From the NCBI GenBank assembly GCA_032622095.1, contig CP136064.1:212054205-212118204 (forward strand): DNA of 64,000 nucleotides, read 5' to 3'. Origin of the DNA: Siphonodentalium dalli (taxonomy: Eukaryota; Mollusca; Scaphopoda; Gadilida; Siphonodentaliidae). Each line of letters opens with the position of its first letter. Position 1 is the first letter of the stretch. The notes beneath the pieces were generated by a model. The model was not told the DNA's origin and did no database searches. It saw only the letters and a list, made by a program, of their open reading frames with translations. Below are positions 35,522-49,000 of the stretch, one piece after another. Both the position numbers and the translations under genes were made by a program.

Positions 35522-38500
35522 TTATATATATATTCTTTATTTCCTCCATTCATGGAGATATTTAGAGAATGCATACAATTAATATAAATTATAAGAACAT
35601 AAACAGGTAACAAAAGTCAACATATTTACAGTCATCATCTAAGTGGTGAACATGAGAATTACATACATGATTTCCATTTGCAACAACCATACACATAGAA
35701 GCATTCATACTAACAGGCACACATCTATAACATTGGAGAATTACATGCATGACTTCCATTTATAACAAACAAACTCCCAGAAGCATTCATACTAACAGAC
35801 ACACACAAAACATTGGCGAATTACATGCATGAAGTATTCATACTAACAGACACACATTCGTTATATGTATAGACAGAGACAGACGACCAGAATGGCAATG
35901 TAGCGTTATCGTGTAATGGAATGAACATATGGTCAAATGTCTAATTGGCTCTCCACGACAGGCTAAATGTGATGTGTTATTATACGGTTATATAGATCTT
36001 TATATATAAAGAACTGGGACCAGAGAAATAGCATACTCCGAGACGACCAAGCCGGAGTTGGACCCAAATCGGGGATCTCTCTCTCTCTGGAAGACCCACA
36101 AACGCCAATGCCTTTGTGCAGTCTTACCGACTCGGAGCCGACCATTTCCCCAGCACCACTCAAGTATATATATTTACTCATTTGTCGTGTCTTCGGATTC
36201 TATGGATTCTATGAGTTATGTATAGCATTATGTCATTACTAGCGTATACTATAAATTGTTTAACTACAATTCAAACAGAGAGGCAATGATATTCTTCCCA
36301 TAGTTTACAAGTGCAATTAATTATGAAATTTGCAAAGTCGTTGATATCTTCGACATAAGAGGCAATTTCTTCAAATTCTGCCGTCAAGAAGAATAATAAT
36401 TTATCTTCATCTGAAAGATGTAAATTTGAACTCCAAATCTACACAAAACAGAAAATTCTATTTCGTCACGGATACACGTTAATGAGGAACACTGGACTAT
36501 TGCATGCCGCATGTAGTCGGAGTACGCGCGAGAGCAATTTGAACAAATACCTGTATCACACGGAACGCAGGAGAATTGTATAATTTGTGCCATTTTGTAA
36601 TAAGACAATTTATTTTCTGGAAACAGGCGGCACAATTTCCACAGATGCGAGACTTCGAACGTGGTCTGAATCTTCGAGAATCGAATTAAGGAGTTATCAG
36701 CATGAATTCTCTCGGACCAGGCCGCGCTCTCAGTCTCATTAATGAGAGCTTTAGTTAATTGTTTCCATTTCTCTTTAGAAGGAAATACTGATTCCTTCAA
36801 ATAGAGACGCAAGTAGTCTACCAGTTTGTATTTATTCATTGTTACCATGATATCGGAGGAGAAATTTTTACAAGAAGTAGTTGGAGCAAGTGCGTGTTGA
36901 TAAAGACGGAAAATGAAAATTTCCTTGGCCGTTTTAATTTGTTCCAGATTACACATTGAACTAAGGAACGATAGTTTTCGTTTATCTATATAGCTCATAA
37001 TAGGGTGAACTCCTATGAGCCCATGGACCTGTTTCAGACAAAATCTATGGCATTTTTCAAGAGCTTCCTCATGTTTATGTGCCAGGTTCCATAGTAATTC
37101 TGCGCCAAATAGCGACTTTGAGAGGACAATAGATTCGTATATTGTCTTACAGCTCAGTGGCGTTATCCCACCGGCGTAAAGGCCAGCATTAGATAACATG
37201 AGATAGGTGCCCCTGATTTTGCGACAAATTGTATCTACAAATGCACCATTTAAATCATACTTATTTAAAGGAATACCAAGATGGGTAACTTCTTCCACTT
37301 CCGGTATTACAGATGGTCCAATATGCCATCTACGGTCAGTTTTGTTTGCACGCGCCTTAGATTCATTGAATACAATAACGGAACATTTTGATGGGTTGTA
37401 CATATAGCGCCACACCGTGCTGTAACGGTAGCAGATGTCGCAAAGATTACGTAACCCAGTCATAGTAAGTGAAAGTAATAACATATCGTCAGCTAGCGTT
37501 GGGCTGGAACAATCTATACCATATAAGTTTAGACCATTTCTTGAGTTCCTCAGCTGTAGTATGAGGTCGTTCACATAGATCATATAGTATGAAGGGGATA
37601 ATATTCCCCCCTGCCTTGCTCCTTGACACACTGTGAACCAACGGGATGATGTACCGTTATACCTAACTGAACATTGGACATCAGATATCAGGCTATGTAT
37701 AAGAGAAAACGAGAGGCCTTGAATGCCGCGATCATATAGTTTGTACAACAACCCGTTGAACCACACCGTGTCAAAGGCCTTCATTGCGTCCAGGAAACAT
37801 GCGTACATTTTGTGACCAACATCTATAGCATAATCAATACATTCTAGTGTCATGTACGACACCATATTTGAGCTCAAACATTTTTGGAACCCGTGCTGCA
37901 ATGGGTCAACTTCTAGAGTACGGGGAGAGAATTTCTCGATTCGGTTCAGAAGCACACGTTCAGTAATTTTGTATAGGGCAGGCATCAATGTAATTGCTCT
38001 ATAGTTATTAAAGTCATCTTTGCTTTTGGAACCGCCTTTGTGTAGAGTTATAATTATTCCTTTCTTTGCATTTTTTGGAACTTTACCATATTTAAATATT
38101 CCGGATAAGCAGGTTGATAAAATATTTGTGAGTAAGTCGCTGCCGTATATAATATGCTCGTATGCTACGTTATCCCACCCTACAGCTTTATTTAAGCTTA
38201 GAGACTTATACACAGATTTGAGTTCTTGACATGTAACTGGGAAGAGAATGAGTTTATCAATAGAAGAAGGTGCCTTTTCTTGTATTATGTCATTGACAAA
38301 ACTATTTACTGAGGTATAATGCGTTTGATCAAATTCTTCTGAGGTCAGTGGCGTATATAATTGTTCAAAGTAATCACCCCATGCGCACACAATGTCTTCA
38401 GGGTCCCTTAAGAGTTTTCCATCGTGATGAAACATATTATTGGGGCTGACTCGTTTAGACCGTTTCAGATTGAATAACCTAAAGAATGAGTCGTGGTCAA

Positions 38501-39640
38501 CTTCAGCTTTGTGATAAATTTCATGATTTATTTCCTGAATGTACTTATAAGATTTCAAACGATACAACCTTCGAAAGTGTGCCTTGCGTTTTTATAGTTT
38601 GTGTAGCTTATAGCACCAGAGCAAGCACGGGGTCGGCCATCCCTGATCCAAATAGATTTCTTTATGCAAGCTATTAAGTTCTTTATTCCAGAACGGTTTG
38701 AGGTGTTTTGAGAACCTCTTGCGGGGTATACACTGATCAGATGCATATGTTATCGCGCTTACAATCTCATTATATATAACATCAACTTCAGATACGTTAA
38801 TAATGTCAGTTTTACTATCACATAGCTTTAAGTCAAGAGCATTGCGATAATTTTGCAAAATTGAAGGGTCTGATTTAACTTTTTTCCAATTTGGTTTAGA
38901 GTTATTGTTCGTGACGTTGTAAATGCCGTGATTGTCAACTGGAAATTGCATTGTGAACAAAATTGGGCGATGATTTGACACATTTAGGGAATCGTCATCG
39001 ATAACATTGATGTCTGGTATAAGGGCTGAGTCTTCAGTGGGAATCAAAACGTGATCAATAACTGTGCCGTTATTACTATTGTACGGAATACACGTAGAAC
39101 TATTTGGGTATCTGCATCTCGAGTGATTCACAGAGAAACATTTTAGCGCTTTGACAAATTTCTTGAATGCAGAATTCCTTGGACCCTTTTTGTCCGGATT
39201 TGCATTAAAGTCTCCCATCATAATTATTTTGCCCAGCGAACTATATGTATCGAAAACAGTGCTGACCTTTTGCAAATACTCTTTGTAAAAGTCAAGAGTG
39301 TGATTTGTAGAAGGAAGGTATGTATATCTGGAAGATATATAGATACTGATGTCGGCTAATTTGCATTTGAATGCCAGCAATCCTATCATCTGGAATTTGA
39401 AGAGCGGTAACGTATTTTGCGTATTTTTTATGCCACATAAGTAGAACACCGCCGGAATATCTACCCCTCTGCATGGGTAGACGTTGCGAGGCGTCACAGA
39501 CAACGTGATAATCATATTGCTTACTGATACATTGCGCATAATCTGCATTGTGTTCATGTAGCCAGTGTTCACTGACACCTACCACATCGATATGATTAAA
39601 TTCAAGAAATCTTACAATTATTATGGTCCATAGTATAGGG
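35522..39640 (-). mobile_element. LINE E4
   Basis: A minus-strand non-LTR retrotransposon with endonuclease, RT and zinc finger, and a 3' UTR of about 750 bp. The tail at 35522-35535 reads, on the minus strand, ggaggaaataaagaatatat and then (ta)n, a match to the end of E6. The 5' end near 39640 lies at a truncated endonuclease, so the start of ORF2 and any ORF1 are missing. Confidence 0.8.
36271..39640 (-). pseudogene. E4 ORF2: EN, RT (LADD), zinc finger
   Basis: From 5' to 3': VVGVSEHWLHEHN and GRYSGGVLLMW (frame 39292-39640); after a frameshift near 39300, MMGDFNANPDKKG, DHVLIP and SNHRPILF; a linker broken by frameshifts near 38655 and 38572; then the 727-codon frame 36384-38567. That frame has NKAVGWDNVAYE, NYRAITLMPALYK, FLDAMKAFDTVW (about 258-269), GARQGGILSP (about 316-325) and TLADDMLLL (about 357-365). 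The RT active site is LADD rather than YADD or FADD. A CSNCSRAY..H...C finger follows, and a frameshift near 36430 leads to the terminal stop near 36271. It is inactive through at least four frameshifts. Confidence 0.87.
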
Positions 39641-40292
39641 CCCTGAGGGTAAGATTTTGCAAATTTTCAGGTTCAGATTTCAAAAGTTTCTCATACCCGG
39701 TTAAATAATAAAAATTACCACTTCGTAGACAAAAAAGGGGGTTCATTTTTTCCTCCAGTTATTTTACATGAATATCGACATATTATATGATAAAGCACGT
39801 TTTTCGGGACCAAAACGGTTGCTTACAATGAAGATAATCCGGTGAGCCAGATGAACACCAATATAACCAACAACTAATCGAATTGTAAATTTTACTGACT
39901 TTGAATATGGATTCAAAGAACGAAAGCACGGCTCTAAGAATCGCCGTTGACACGCGCTGCGATTCCGCCATGCCTTTATGCTCGTTATCACGTTCCAGTC
40001 TCGTTTGATTTTCACGTATTTTATACCATTATATGCGTCAATACTTTCGATTTGTATTCGTTGTAATGTTATTACCCCGTTTCCAGAATGTTCATATTAA
40101 GGAATGACATATTAACAAACCAGACAGCTCACATGGCGAAATTGATCTCGTCCCTTATGAGTTGGTGCACGCTATAGTTCTCTAATAATAAAACTAATCA
40201 TGTATTCTTCATGATAATTTTATCGCGAAAAATATGGAATAATTGATCTTTGTACTTCATCAAAAAGTCAAATTGTACTGAGAGTGAATGCG
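39641..40292. other. Non-coding, no recognised feature
   Basis: No gene, RNA or repeat was recognised. Short minus-strand frames of 62-83 codons overlap in two frames and lack domain signatures. Confidence 0.45.
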
Positions 40293-40295
40293 TTA

Positions 40296-40520
40296 GAGGC
40301 ACTCAATCCGATTAATCACCCCTAAATTACTATTTCTTTGGCTTCGGGGGTAAAAAATATTGGATTCGAGTCGAGGAACCCACCCTTCTAAGCTCAGAGT
40401 GATCAGATATCGATTTTTGAAATTTGTAAATTTTTGGAGATGTGGTCCACTTCCACGTCTCAAACGGACAAATTACGGACAAATTGCGGGTGTAAGATGG
40501 ATAACTCTAACATCAAGTGG
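40296..40520. mobile_element. TTAA-type MITE, partial copy
   Basis: It starts aggcactcaatccgattaat and carries ctatttctttggcttcgggg, ggaacccacccttctaagct and gatggataactctaacatca in the same order as the 33.7-kb copy. The right terminal repeat has been deleted: the shared sequence resumes at ctaaatggattctcccat (about 40555). Confidence 0.7.
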
Positions 40521-41775
40521 TTATTATTGTTACTATTATTATTATATTGATATACTAAATGGATTCTCCCATTTAGTTATAAAAGGATATATATTGTAAT
40601 GTTATATTATTCGTTTAGATGGGCGTTCGTGAAAAACGAACAGAACACAAACATACGAAAAGATATTGAAGTTCAGAAGGATTCATATTAAGTGAAGGAA
40701 ATTATTTAGATAATATATGAACATTTCCCCTAGGGCAACTACTCGTCAATGAGTGTTTAGTATTGAAAGGGTTAATGATAACTTAATCGTGAATTAACAC
40801 GCAGTAGAGTTGACAAACGTGTTAACATTATTCACCTTTTAAAACCAGCCCATTTGTTCTCCCTCGACCTTCTATTTTTCCGAATGTGCACTCTATATTA
40901 TAGTATGGTTTATACCACAAGTCGACATTCGTAATCTAGAATGGTCATGTCTCCCAGAACATTCCCAATGAATTCACATAGGCCCCTGGGGAAAATTACT
41001 AAAATGCCAATATAGACTATACCAGTGTAGTCTATATTGTAATTTTAGTAACCCCCCCCCCCCCCCCCCACAGGGGCATGTGATAGCACCCGCCCACAAT
41101 AACACACATATGAATATTGATTATAATCCCACGTAATACAATTCCTTGTCAGAAAAGGCAGCATGTTATATAAGTTACAGTGTCTCTAGTTGGGGTGACC
41201 AATAGGCCTACCACGGGAAGCGACGCGAATAACATTATTCTCGAAAGACCGATTTGATCTTACGCCCAAAGCGTTAAAATATAACATATTACAACTATTT
41301 GTCGCCAAAGAGTTTCTTATGTTACATGTCATTGTGCTATGCGTTGAATAATTTCATTCCCATGGTTTGGTTACGAAATCGGTTACGTTAGTTGTACATG
41401 TTCTTTCGAGTTGTCGATCTCAGCGCCACCTGTCGTCATGGGTTATCTCCCTGTAATATAGGATTAGCACAAATAAAAAGTGCGTTAAAAGGGTCAAACA
41501 GTTTTTAGATATTATTTTTTTATTTCAATTTAGGTGTTCAGTTGTAATTTCTAGATGTTATTTTATCCATGTGAATTCGAAAACATGCTTATCGCTGTGT
41601 TTAATTGTATTGTTTTTTTTAAATTCACAAACCACATTGAAAGTAATATAACATTAAATATTGAAATTAGAATGCTACAAACACATTTAAATTGGAACAC
41701 AAAAACAGGAGAAACGATATTTTAAAAATGCACAAATAGGTAACAGGCGGCCGTATACGTACTCGTGACGTCACA
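40521..41775. other. Non-coding; C homopolymer
   Basis: No gene was recognised. A run of C residues at about 41052-41069 lies between two inverted short segments (aatatagactatac and gtatagtctatatt, about 41010-41040). The first ~270 bp belong to the duplication shared with 34.1-34.3 kb. Confidence 0.45.
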
Positions 41776-43705
41776 CATAATTATGGAATACTATTAGGGC
41801 CACTTCCTAATGGCGCTTTCGGCGCGCGCCGAAAGCGACAAAAAGTGCGCCATTAGTAACGCGCCGAAAACGACAAAATATGCGATATTAGCACATGTTT
41901 CGGCGCGCCGAAAGCGACAAATTGTGAGATATTAGCGCATGTTTCGGCGCGCCGAAAGCGACAAAAAGTACCCGGGTCGTGTATATATAGGTAACAGGCG
42001 GGTATGGAATACTATTAGGGCCACTTCCTAATGGCGCTTTCGGCGCGCGCCGAAAGCGACAAAACATGCGCCTTTAGTAACGCTGAATAGGTCACTCTCG
42101 CCGGTTTTCTGTGATAAAGTTACTCAGGTTCCTGAAATTGTGATAAAGTTACCCAGGTTGGAGAGGATTGTGATAAAGTTACCCAGGTTAAGAATATTTC
42201 ATGTTTAGCAACAAATTATTCATTTTTTCAATCAAAATGACGAGCTATGGTACTAATATATCTTAATGTGTGCTTAATAGGGGCTTTTACTTGCCAAAAC
42301 TGAACAGTATTTCCCTCAGTCACTTTTAAATTAAGTTCTTATTGTGAGATTTCCTTAACCTGGGTAACTTTATCACAAATCTCTCCAACCTGGGTAACTT
42401 TATCACAATTTCAGGAATCTGGGTAACTTTATCACAGAAAACCGATGAGAGTGACATATTCAGCTTTAGTAACGCGCCGAAAGCGACAAAAGGTGCGGTA
42501 TTAGGACATGTTTCGGCGCGCCGAAAGCGCCACAAGCGACAGTGTATTTGATTAAAGGGGCATCTCGTGCACAGATACATACAATATCAATGGTCATAAA
42601 AATTTAATTAGGGGTCCCTGGGGGGCTTGCTTCCCCATATGGTGTACTAATTGACTTAAAATTGGGTAAAAAAAACCCTCATATTTTCATATAATCAGTA
42701 TCCTTGCCCCACGAATGAGTGTCTCCACCCCACAGCTCTAATATATTTAAGTAAAGTGACATCTCCTGCACAGATCTGTACCATAAAATGGTATTTATGT
42801 GTTACTGGGGGCTTCCTCCCCTCATATGGTTGGCCTATATCGACTCGAAAATTGAAGAAAAACCCTCTTTCCATATATATGCATATTATCAACATCCCGG
42901 TTCCAAGAATTTATGTCTCAATCCCGGAGCGCTACTATTTTTTTTATTAAAGTGACATAAAGTTCACATACCTATACCATTTCTAATTTCATAAAAAAAG
43001 GGAATTAGCGGTCGCTTGGGGCTTTCTTCCCTCATGAGGTGTATGCGCATAATTAAATAGATAAATATTCAAATATGTTAATATTGGAATTCTGAAATAA
43101 GCCCTCAGTTGCATGGCGTAATCACGTTATTCCGTTGGATGGCTCCATCTACAATGAAAACCCAGTATAAAGACCGTTCATAATTATGGCAGGCCGTGAG
43201 TTGGTTTATTCGTGTTATTTTCCAGTCTGATTTTTTTTAAATAAGCACAATACGTACTTATTTCGTAAATACATATTTCCAAATGGGGCTGTTTTAATAA
43301 CCAGAGTTTATGTCCATATATAGAGCGTATTTGAGTTTTCAAATAATGCCAATATGAATTGATCTCGCGCCGATAAAAAAAAAGACGAATTGTGGTTATT
43401 TTCTCGAGAACAGGCTTGATTTTACAGCCTGTTCCTTGTGAAAAGAAGTACTTTACGTGATTATTTTGAATGTTGCGTTTTATGCCCATATGGAGAGTAT
43501 TTGAGAAAAAGACGATCCTATGGATGTAAAACGCAGCGTTCAATATAAGCACGATATGGGCTTATTTCAATACGAAATAAGCCCATATTGGTACTATTTG
43601 TTCTACCTTTTCATCAATATGAGAACCTACATGTATGTGAATATATAGGTCCAATTTGAACCTATTGGCACGATGATATGTTAGGAATTTTAGATGATAC
43701 ATGAG
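41776..43705. repeat. Inner inverted repeat, left arm
   Basis: It matches 56400-58547 in reverse complement, from acataattatggaatactat at the outer edge to the block around cctattggcacgatgatatg. It begins with GC-rich palindromes (ggcgctttcggcgcgcgccg), then four or more AT-rich modules each containing 'agtgacat..cctgcacagat' and a gcttcctcccctcatatgg-like segment. It is non-coding. The left arm contains a 381-bp foldback insertion that the right arm lacks. Confidence 0.85.
42083..42463. mobile_element. Foldback element, 381 bp, 11-bp duplication
   Basis: The ends are inverted copies about 105 bp long, starting ctgaata(g/t)gtcactctc. Each arm holds three tandem versions of tgtgataaagttacccaggt. 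The element is flanked by ctttagtaacg on both sides (42072-42082 and 42464-42474), consistent with a target duplication inside the GC-rich repeat. Non-coding. Confidence 0.8.
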
Positions 43706-44039
43706 TATTTTTTGGAAGCATTTATCTTTATGATAACCAAATTGTAATTGTGTTATATTTGTATGTCGTGTATAGAGTAAAGATTATAATTATATATGAA
43801 CTGGACAAGATTTAATATAATCCATAATTATGTGTGTTATATGTAATAGTCTGCAACTGAGACCTAGCCCCCCCCCCCCCCCCAGTCATTCGCACGATGG
43901 TGAATAGTTTGAGCAATCACAAGCTGGCTTTTAACTGGACATTAGAGCACAATCCCATTGTTGCAATCGTTCCCTGATTTTTGGTAAAGCACACCAATTC
44001 CCAATAATGGCGAATGTATAGTTCAATGATTATCCCATT

Positions 44040-45109
44040 AGTGTAAACATATTTTATTCTCTAAATCATGCACATGAATTAACAAGCTAATGGTACAAAT
44101 ATAACATAAAGACAATTTTATTAGAGAATGGGATTTGGCAGAAAGCATGATGCTTATATCAGCCATGTCCCCATCTTTAGCATTCACAGGTGGTGTCTTT
44201 ATTGATTATTCATAATGTTCTTTTCTCAGTTAGATTTTGCTTTCATGTTCAATGTTTCTATCGTATTGGCTTTGTCAGCCATCTGGGGCATAGACTGTCA
44301 AACAGTAACTCATCATGAGTCACTGCTGGGCAGTCCATGCATCAGATGACCGGAATTGTTATATGTATGTGACCTGACCCCAGACCTCACCCCATCATTT
44401 TCTAATAATCGTAGCTCAAAGTTCAAGTTTCGAAATCAAAACGACAAGAGAGTTGTGTCTTATAGTATTACGAGCAAAATATAATACATGTATACTGAAA
44501 TATATGATATTTTTCCACTTTTCTAAGTTATACTGTATAATTGGTAACTTCGATGTCTAGTTTTCACACGTTCACGTTGTTTCATAGAGGCAGAATGTTT
44601 TATTTATTTATAAAGTTTATTTATAAAGTTAGCTACTTAGGAAAAGTTCAATTTGGAAATCGTTTAGATAAAATTATGAATTTTTGGACCCTCATAAATA
44701 AATCTATATTCTCTTCCAATGATAGTTTGTGGCTTCCATGTAGCAAGGTTTTTACTCCTGGTCTTGTTATTAATCCCCCAAAACACCTATCTCTTTCAAC
44801 CAAATATCTGCGACAATAAAAAAGAAAATGTTCTGATGTTTCTTTGGCACCACAAATACACAACGGACTATCTCTCAGGTGGTTGCTGAAAAGATCATAG
44901 TTTAAATTACTGCATTCCAGTCTTAATCGGCAATGGTATATTTGACTTGCTCTCGTATATGCATATTCCAAGTATCTAGGACGCTCTTTGAGGTCACTAT
45001 TCAAAAATGTTTTGAAGTCTGAGAGTGTTTCACATTTCCTCACTTCTGGTTTTAACTCGTTCCAAAGATTGATTGTGTGTGGAAGAAATGATTTCTGATA
45101 AGTAACAGA
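44040..45109 (-). pseudogene. LINE E7 fragment with 59-bp target duplication
   Basis: A 5'-truncated LINE on the minus strand. The frame from about 45109 to 44648 encodes PHTINLWNELKPEVRKC, SDFKTFLNSDL and a CICGAKETSEHFLFYC zinc finger, similar to the C-terminus of E5. The 3' end (minus strand) reads gagaataaaatatgttta, sharing aataaaatatgttta with the E5 end, so both belong to one family. The insertion is flanked by 59 identical bases, 43981-44039 and 45110-45168, present once in copy 1 of the host element. Confidence 0.85.
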
Positions 45110-46038
45110 TTGGTAAAGCACACCAATTCCCAATAATGGCGAATGTATAGTTCAATGATTATCCCATTGTTATGCACACGCAACTCACAACAGACAAATC
45201 GCACGGGCGCTTCAAAGTAGCTTCAATTACCAGATGCCTCATGGACACGAACAGCGCTCTTCTTCCCCCAAACACACTGCCATTATACGCCGTTACTATT
45301 TACGCACCTCTAGTATACTAAGCAGGCACACATACATGGGCGGCGTATAATGGGGTGCGGGTGGGGGGCATGTCCTCTGGTATAATAATTGAAGCTACAT
45401 TGAAACGACCGCGTGATTTGTTTGTTATGAGTGGTGCGTGTCGAACAATGGGATATCACTGACATATTAGTTTGCCAGCCTTGGGAATTAGTGTGATTTA
45501 CCAAAAATACAATATATATACATAAACAGGGCGAACGGAAGGCGGTGGCAATAGTAACACATGCATTGGTTGAATTATTTATTAACTAGTAGAATAATTA
45601 CATTTATTATAATTATTCCACAAAACTAATCCAGTTCCGAAAATATTCACAGGTACTCAGAACCACTAATACAACGATGAAACTAAACGAATTAACATTT
45701 ACATTTAGAACCACTGATTTATTTGATTTAAACATATTTTATTGTATATCAATTATATACATGGGGATTGGGACACAAGTTTTGTCAACTTAGTGACGCC
45801 CCTCTCCCGCACAAAAGGTATAACATAACATTTAAACAAGATGGCAGGATGAAATTGTGAATGTTTAAGCAGGGAAACAGATGTGAATATTTGTACAGAG
45901 TGTGCTATGAGTTGAGTTTTATTGTGTCCAGTTTTACCCTCACGTTGTCATAAGTTGTGTCTAAAAAGGCCGGGCATTTAAATTTTTAATTGTTTTCAAT
46001 GACAGGTTGACATAACAGAGAAAAATATATGATCGAAG

Positions 46039-49000
46039 TTACCCAAAACGTTTAGTTGCATTAATGTAGGACTGTGTAATATGAAATAGCAATATATTTC
46101 TTCTGTGGTCATTTTCAGAGATTCCACAGAGAAGATGCTTAATATTTTCTATATGAAAGTTATTTGTTTCAAGTTTGTGGTAAAATATTCTTCTCTGATT
46201 GGTGAACAATGGACAGTGGAAGAAGAAATGACTAGCATCCTCCTTCGGAAAACCACATTGACAATTAGGACTATCAGCTATGTGATTATTTTGCATGTCA
46301 CTCTTTAAGTCGCTACAATAGTTTCGGAGTTTACAATGGTTGACACTAACATTCCGATGACCTGTTCTATAAAGTGGATAGGGTTTTGGAGCAGGGGCGA
46401 TTATGTTTAGGTGAGTTTTAAAATCGGATATATTTTCAGAATCTATGACAAACGAAGGGAGCTTATTCCACTCATGAGTTGTGTTTAGGAAGAATGATTT
46501 CCTGTAATGTGCTGTTGTCCAGCGGTACGAGTAGAAAAAACGCGGTTGTCTAAAGTTGTACCGGTTGTTTGATACATGTGCCGCCCGGGCTGGTAGAAGA
46601 AGGGTGAGATATTCTGGAGTTTCTTCGTTAGTTATTTTAAAAAGTGTTTGTAGGTGGTGTTTCTCCCTGCGCTCCCTAAGGTTGGACCACCCCACTTCGA
46701 GTAAAACATTTGTATTGGAGACAGAGCGGGTTAACCCGGTCACTATTCTGGCGGCGTCCACGTGTATACGTTCAAGTTTGTCCATCCAGTATTGTGGTGC
46801 ACAGTCCCAAACTACATCTGCATAATCCATTATTGGCTGAACGTAAGTTTTGTAAATTTTTTCTAACGTGTTTGCACTTAAGCTGTATTTGAATCTTCTT
46901 AGTTGTGAGATGCGGGACGAAACTCTTTTAATTATATTATTAATGTGATCGTTCCAGTCTAAATTTGATTGAATTTCAACACCGAGGTGTGTATGTGACG
47001 TTTCGAAAGAGATGTTTCGGTCTTGGAATACAAGTGTGGGGTTCGTTTGTTTGCCCGATAACGAGAAAGATATTGCTTTGGTTTTCGATGGATTGAAATT
47101 TACCAGCCATTTGCGCGCCCAATTTGATATTGATTCTAGGTCTTGATTTAGATCGAATTCAAGGATGGTCAGGTCGTAATGAGATGCGATAATGCATGTG
47201 TCGTCGGCGTACATTCTAGTTGTTGAGATAAGGTTATCCGGGAGATCATTTATGTAGGATAGGAACAGAAGAGGTCCGAGTATTTACCCTTGAGGCACTC
47301 CAGCGGGGACCAATTCGAACTCGGAGTATGTATTATTCACCAAGACTCTTTGTTGTCTGTTAAAAAGATAGTCCTCCAACCAAATGGACAGCTGACCAGA
47401 AATTCCGTACTTGTCTAATTTATGTATCAAACCCTTATGCCAGACCCTCTCGAACGCCTTTGAGATATCACAAAAAATAGCACAGGTGTGCAAGTTGTTG
47501 TCGAGGCTCTGACATAAGTTATGATACATATCCAGAAGTTGATATGTTGTATTATGTCCTTCAGTAAAGCCGGATTGGTGTCGATATAGGAGGCAGTTCT
47601 CGTCGAAGAATACATTAATATATTTGAGTACCGTTTTTTCGAAAACTTTTCCAAGGATAGGTAGAAGTGAAATTGGGCGATAATTTAAACAGTCCGCGGG
47701 ATCTCCTTTTTTAAATATAGGTATTACGTTAGCTTTCTTCCAGTTCGACGGAAATTTGCCCATATTTAGCGATTTCTTGAAGAGTAATAGAAGCGGAGTG
47801 GCAACAGCAGTTGCCGTTCCTTTCAACATTTTAGCATTAATTCCATCGTAGCCCTGAGCTTTATTTGTTTTGAGGTTTTCGATTACTGTAACAATATCTG
47901 CGTGTGAAATGGGAATATCAGTGAGTTTATTGCCGCACCTGAGAGGAAAATCTGGTAGTTGATGTCCTTTATCGTTTATAGATGAATTTTGGATAAAGTT
48001 TGCGTTCAGAAGTCTAGCTTTATCGATGTCATTGCTGGCGTATGAAACTCCATTTGCTATGACTTCGCCGTTAGCCGAATAAAGTGGTGGTATTTTGTTT
48101 GTTTTCTTCTTATTCAAAAGGTAATTGATGATTTGCCAAAAATCTCTAGATGATGGCGAGTCATTAATTCTTTCATCGAGATGTTCTTCGAATTTTGCTT
48201 TCTCATGTTTTTTCATGTTGTTTACTCTATTTCGTGATTTTTTGTATTTTTTCCAGTTTAGATCGGTACTACGTTTGAGTGCAATCGATCTGAATCTATT
48301 GCGTTTCCGTAGCTCGCGACGAATTTCTGAGTTGAACCAGATTTTGTCTTTAGTTCGAATAGTGACTGTCGAGGTCGGGATGGTTTCGTGCATAATTTCA
48401 AGGAATTTATCATAAAATACTGCTACAGCTGTGTCAACGTCCGCCGTTGGTCGGAGGAGACTATCCCAATTTATATCATTTATTAAGGAGGTAGCCCTAC
48501 TGAAGTCGGCGTGTTTGTAGTTCCAAATAGTTCTTTGGAAGGATGGGGTGGCAGAGTTGTCGTAAGAAAGAGCCGCATAGACACCATAGTGATCTGATAC
48601 TTCGAAGTCTATAATATCTGCATCACGGACACTTAGATCTCCACATACAAGAATTGGGTCAAGTAAGGTCTGAGAGTCTTCGGTAACTCTTGTTGGAGTT
48701 TTAATCACATTTCTAATGGAGTAATAATCGATAATTGTGCTTAGTTTGGAATTGGGGTCCAACATATTAGAGTTAAAGTCACCAAGCATGACCATATTTG
48801 GTGTAATTTCCAGAGCTTCATGAATTGCGTTGTCGAAAAGATTCCAGTAATTTGTAGCACATAACGCATCGGACCGGTATGATAATGCCAAGATGATATG
48901 ACATCTTGCCGAGTGGATGTCGAACCACATTATGGACGAATCGAATTCTAGGACATCCCGACGGGAGTATACTAAGTGTTCTGCAAAATATATGCATATA

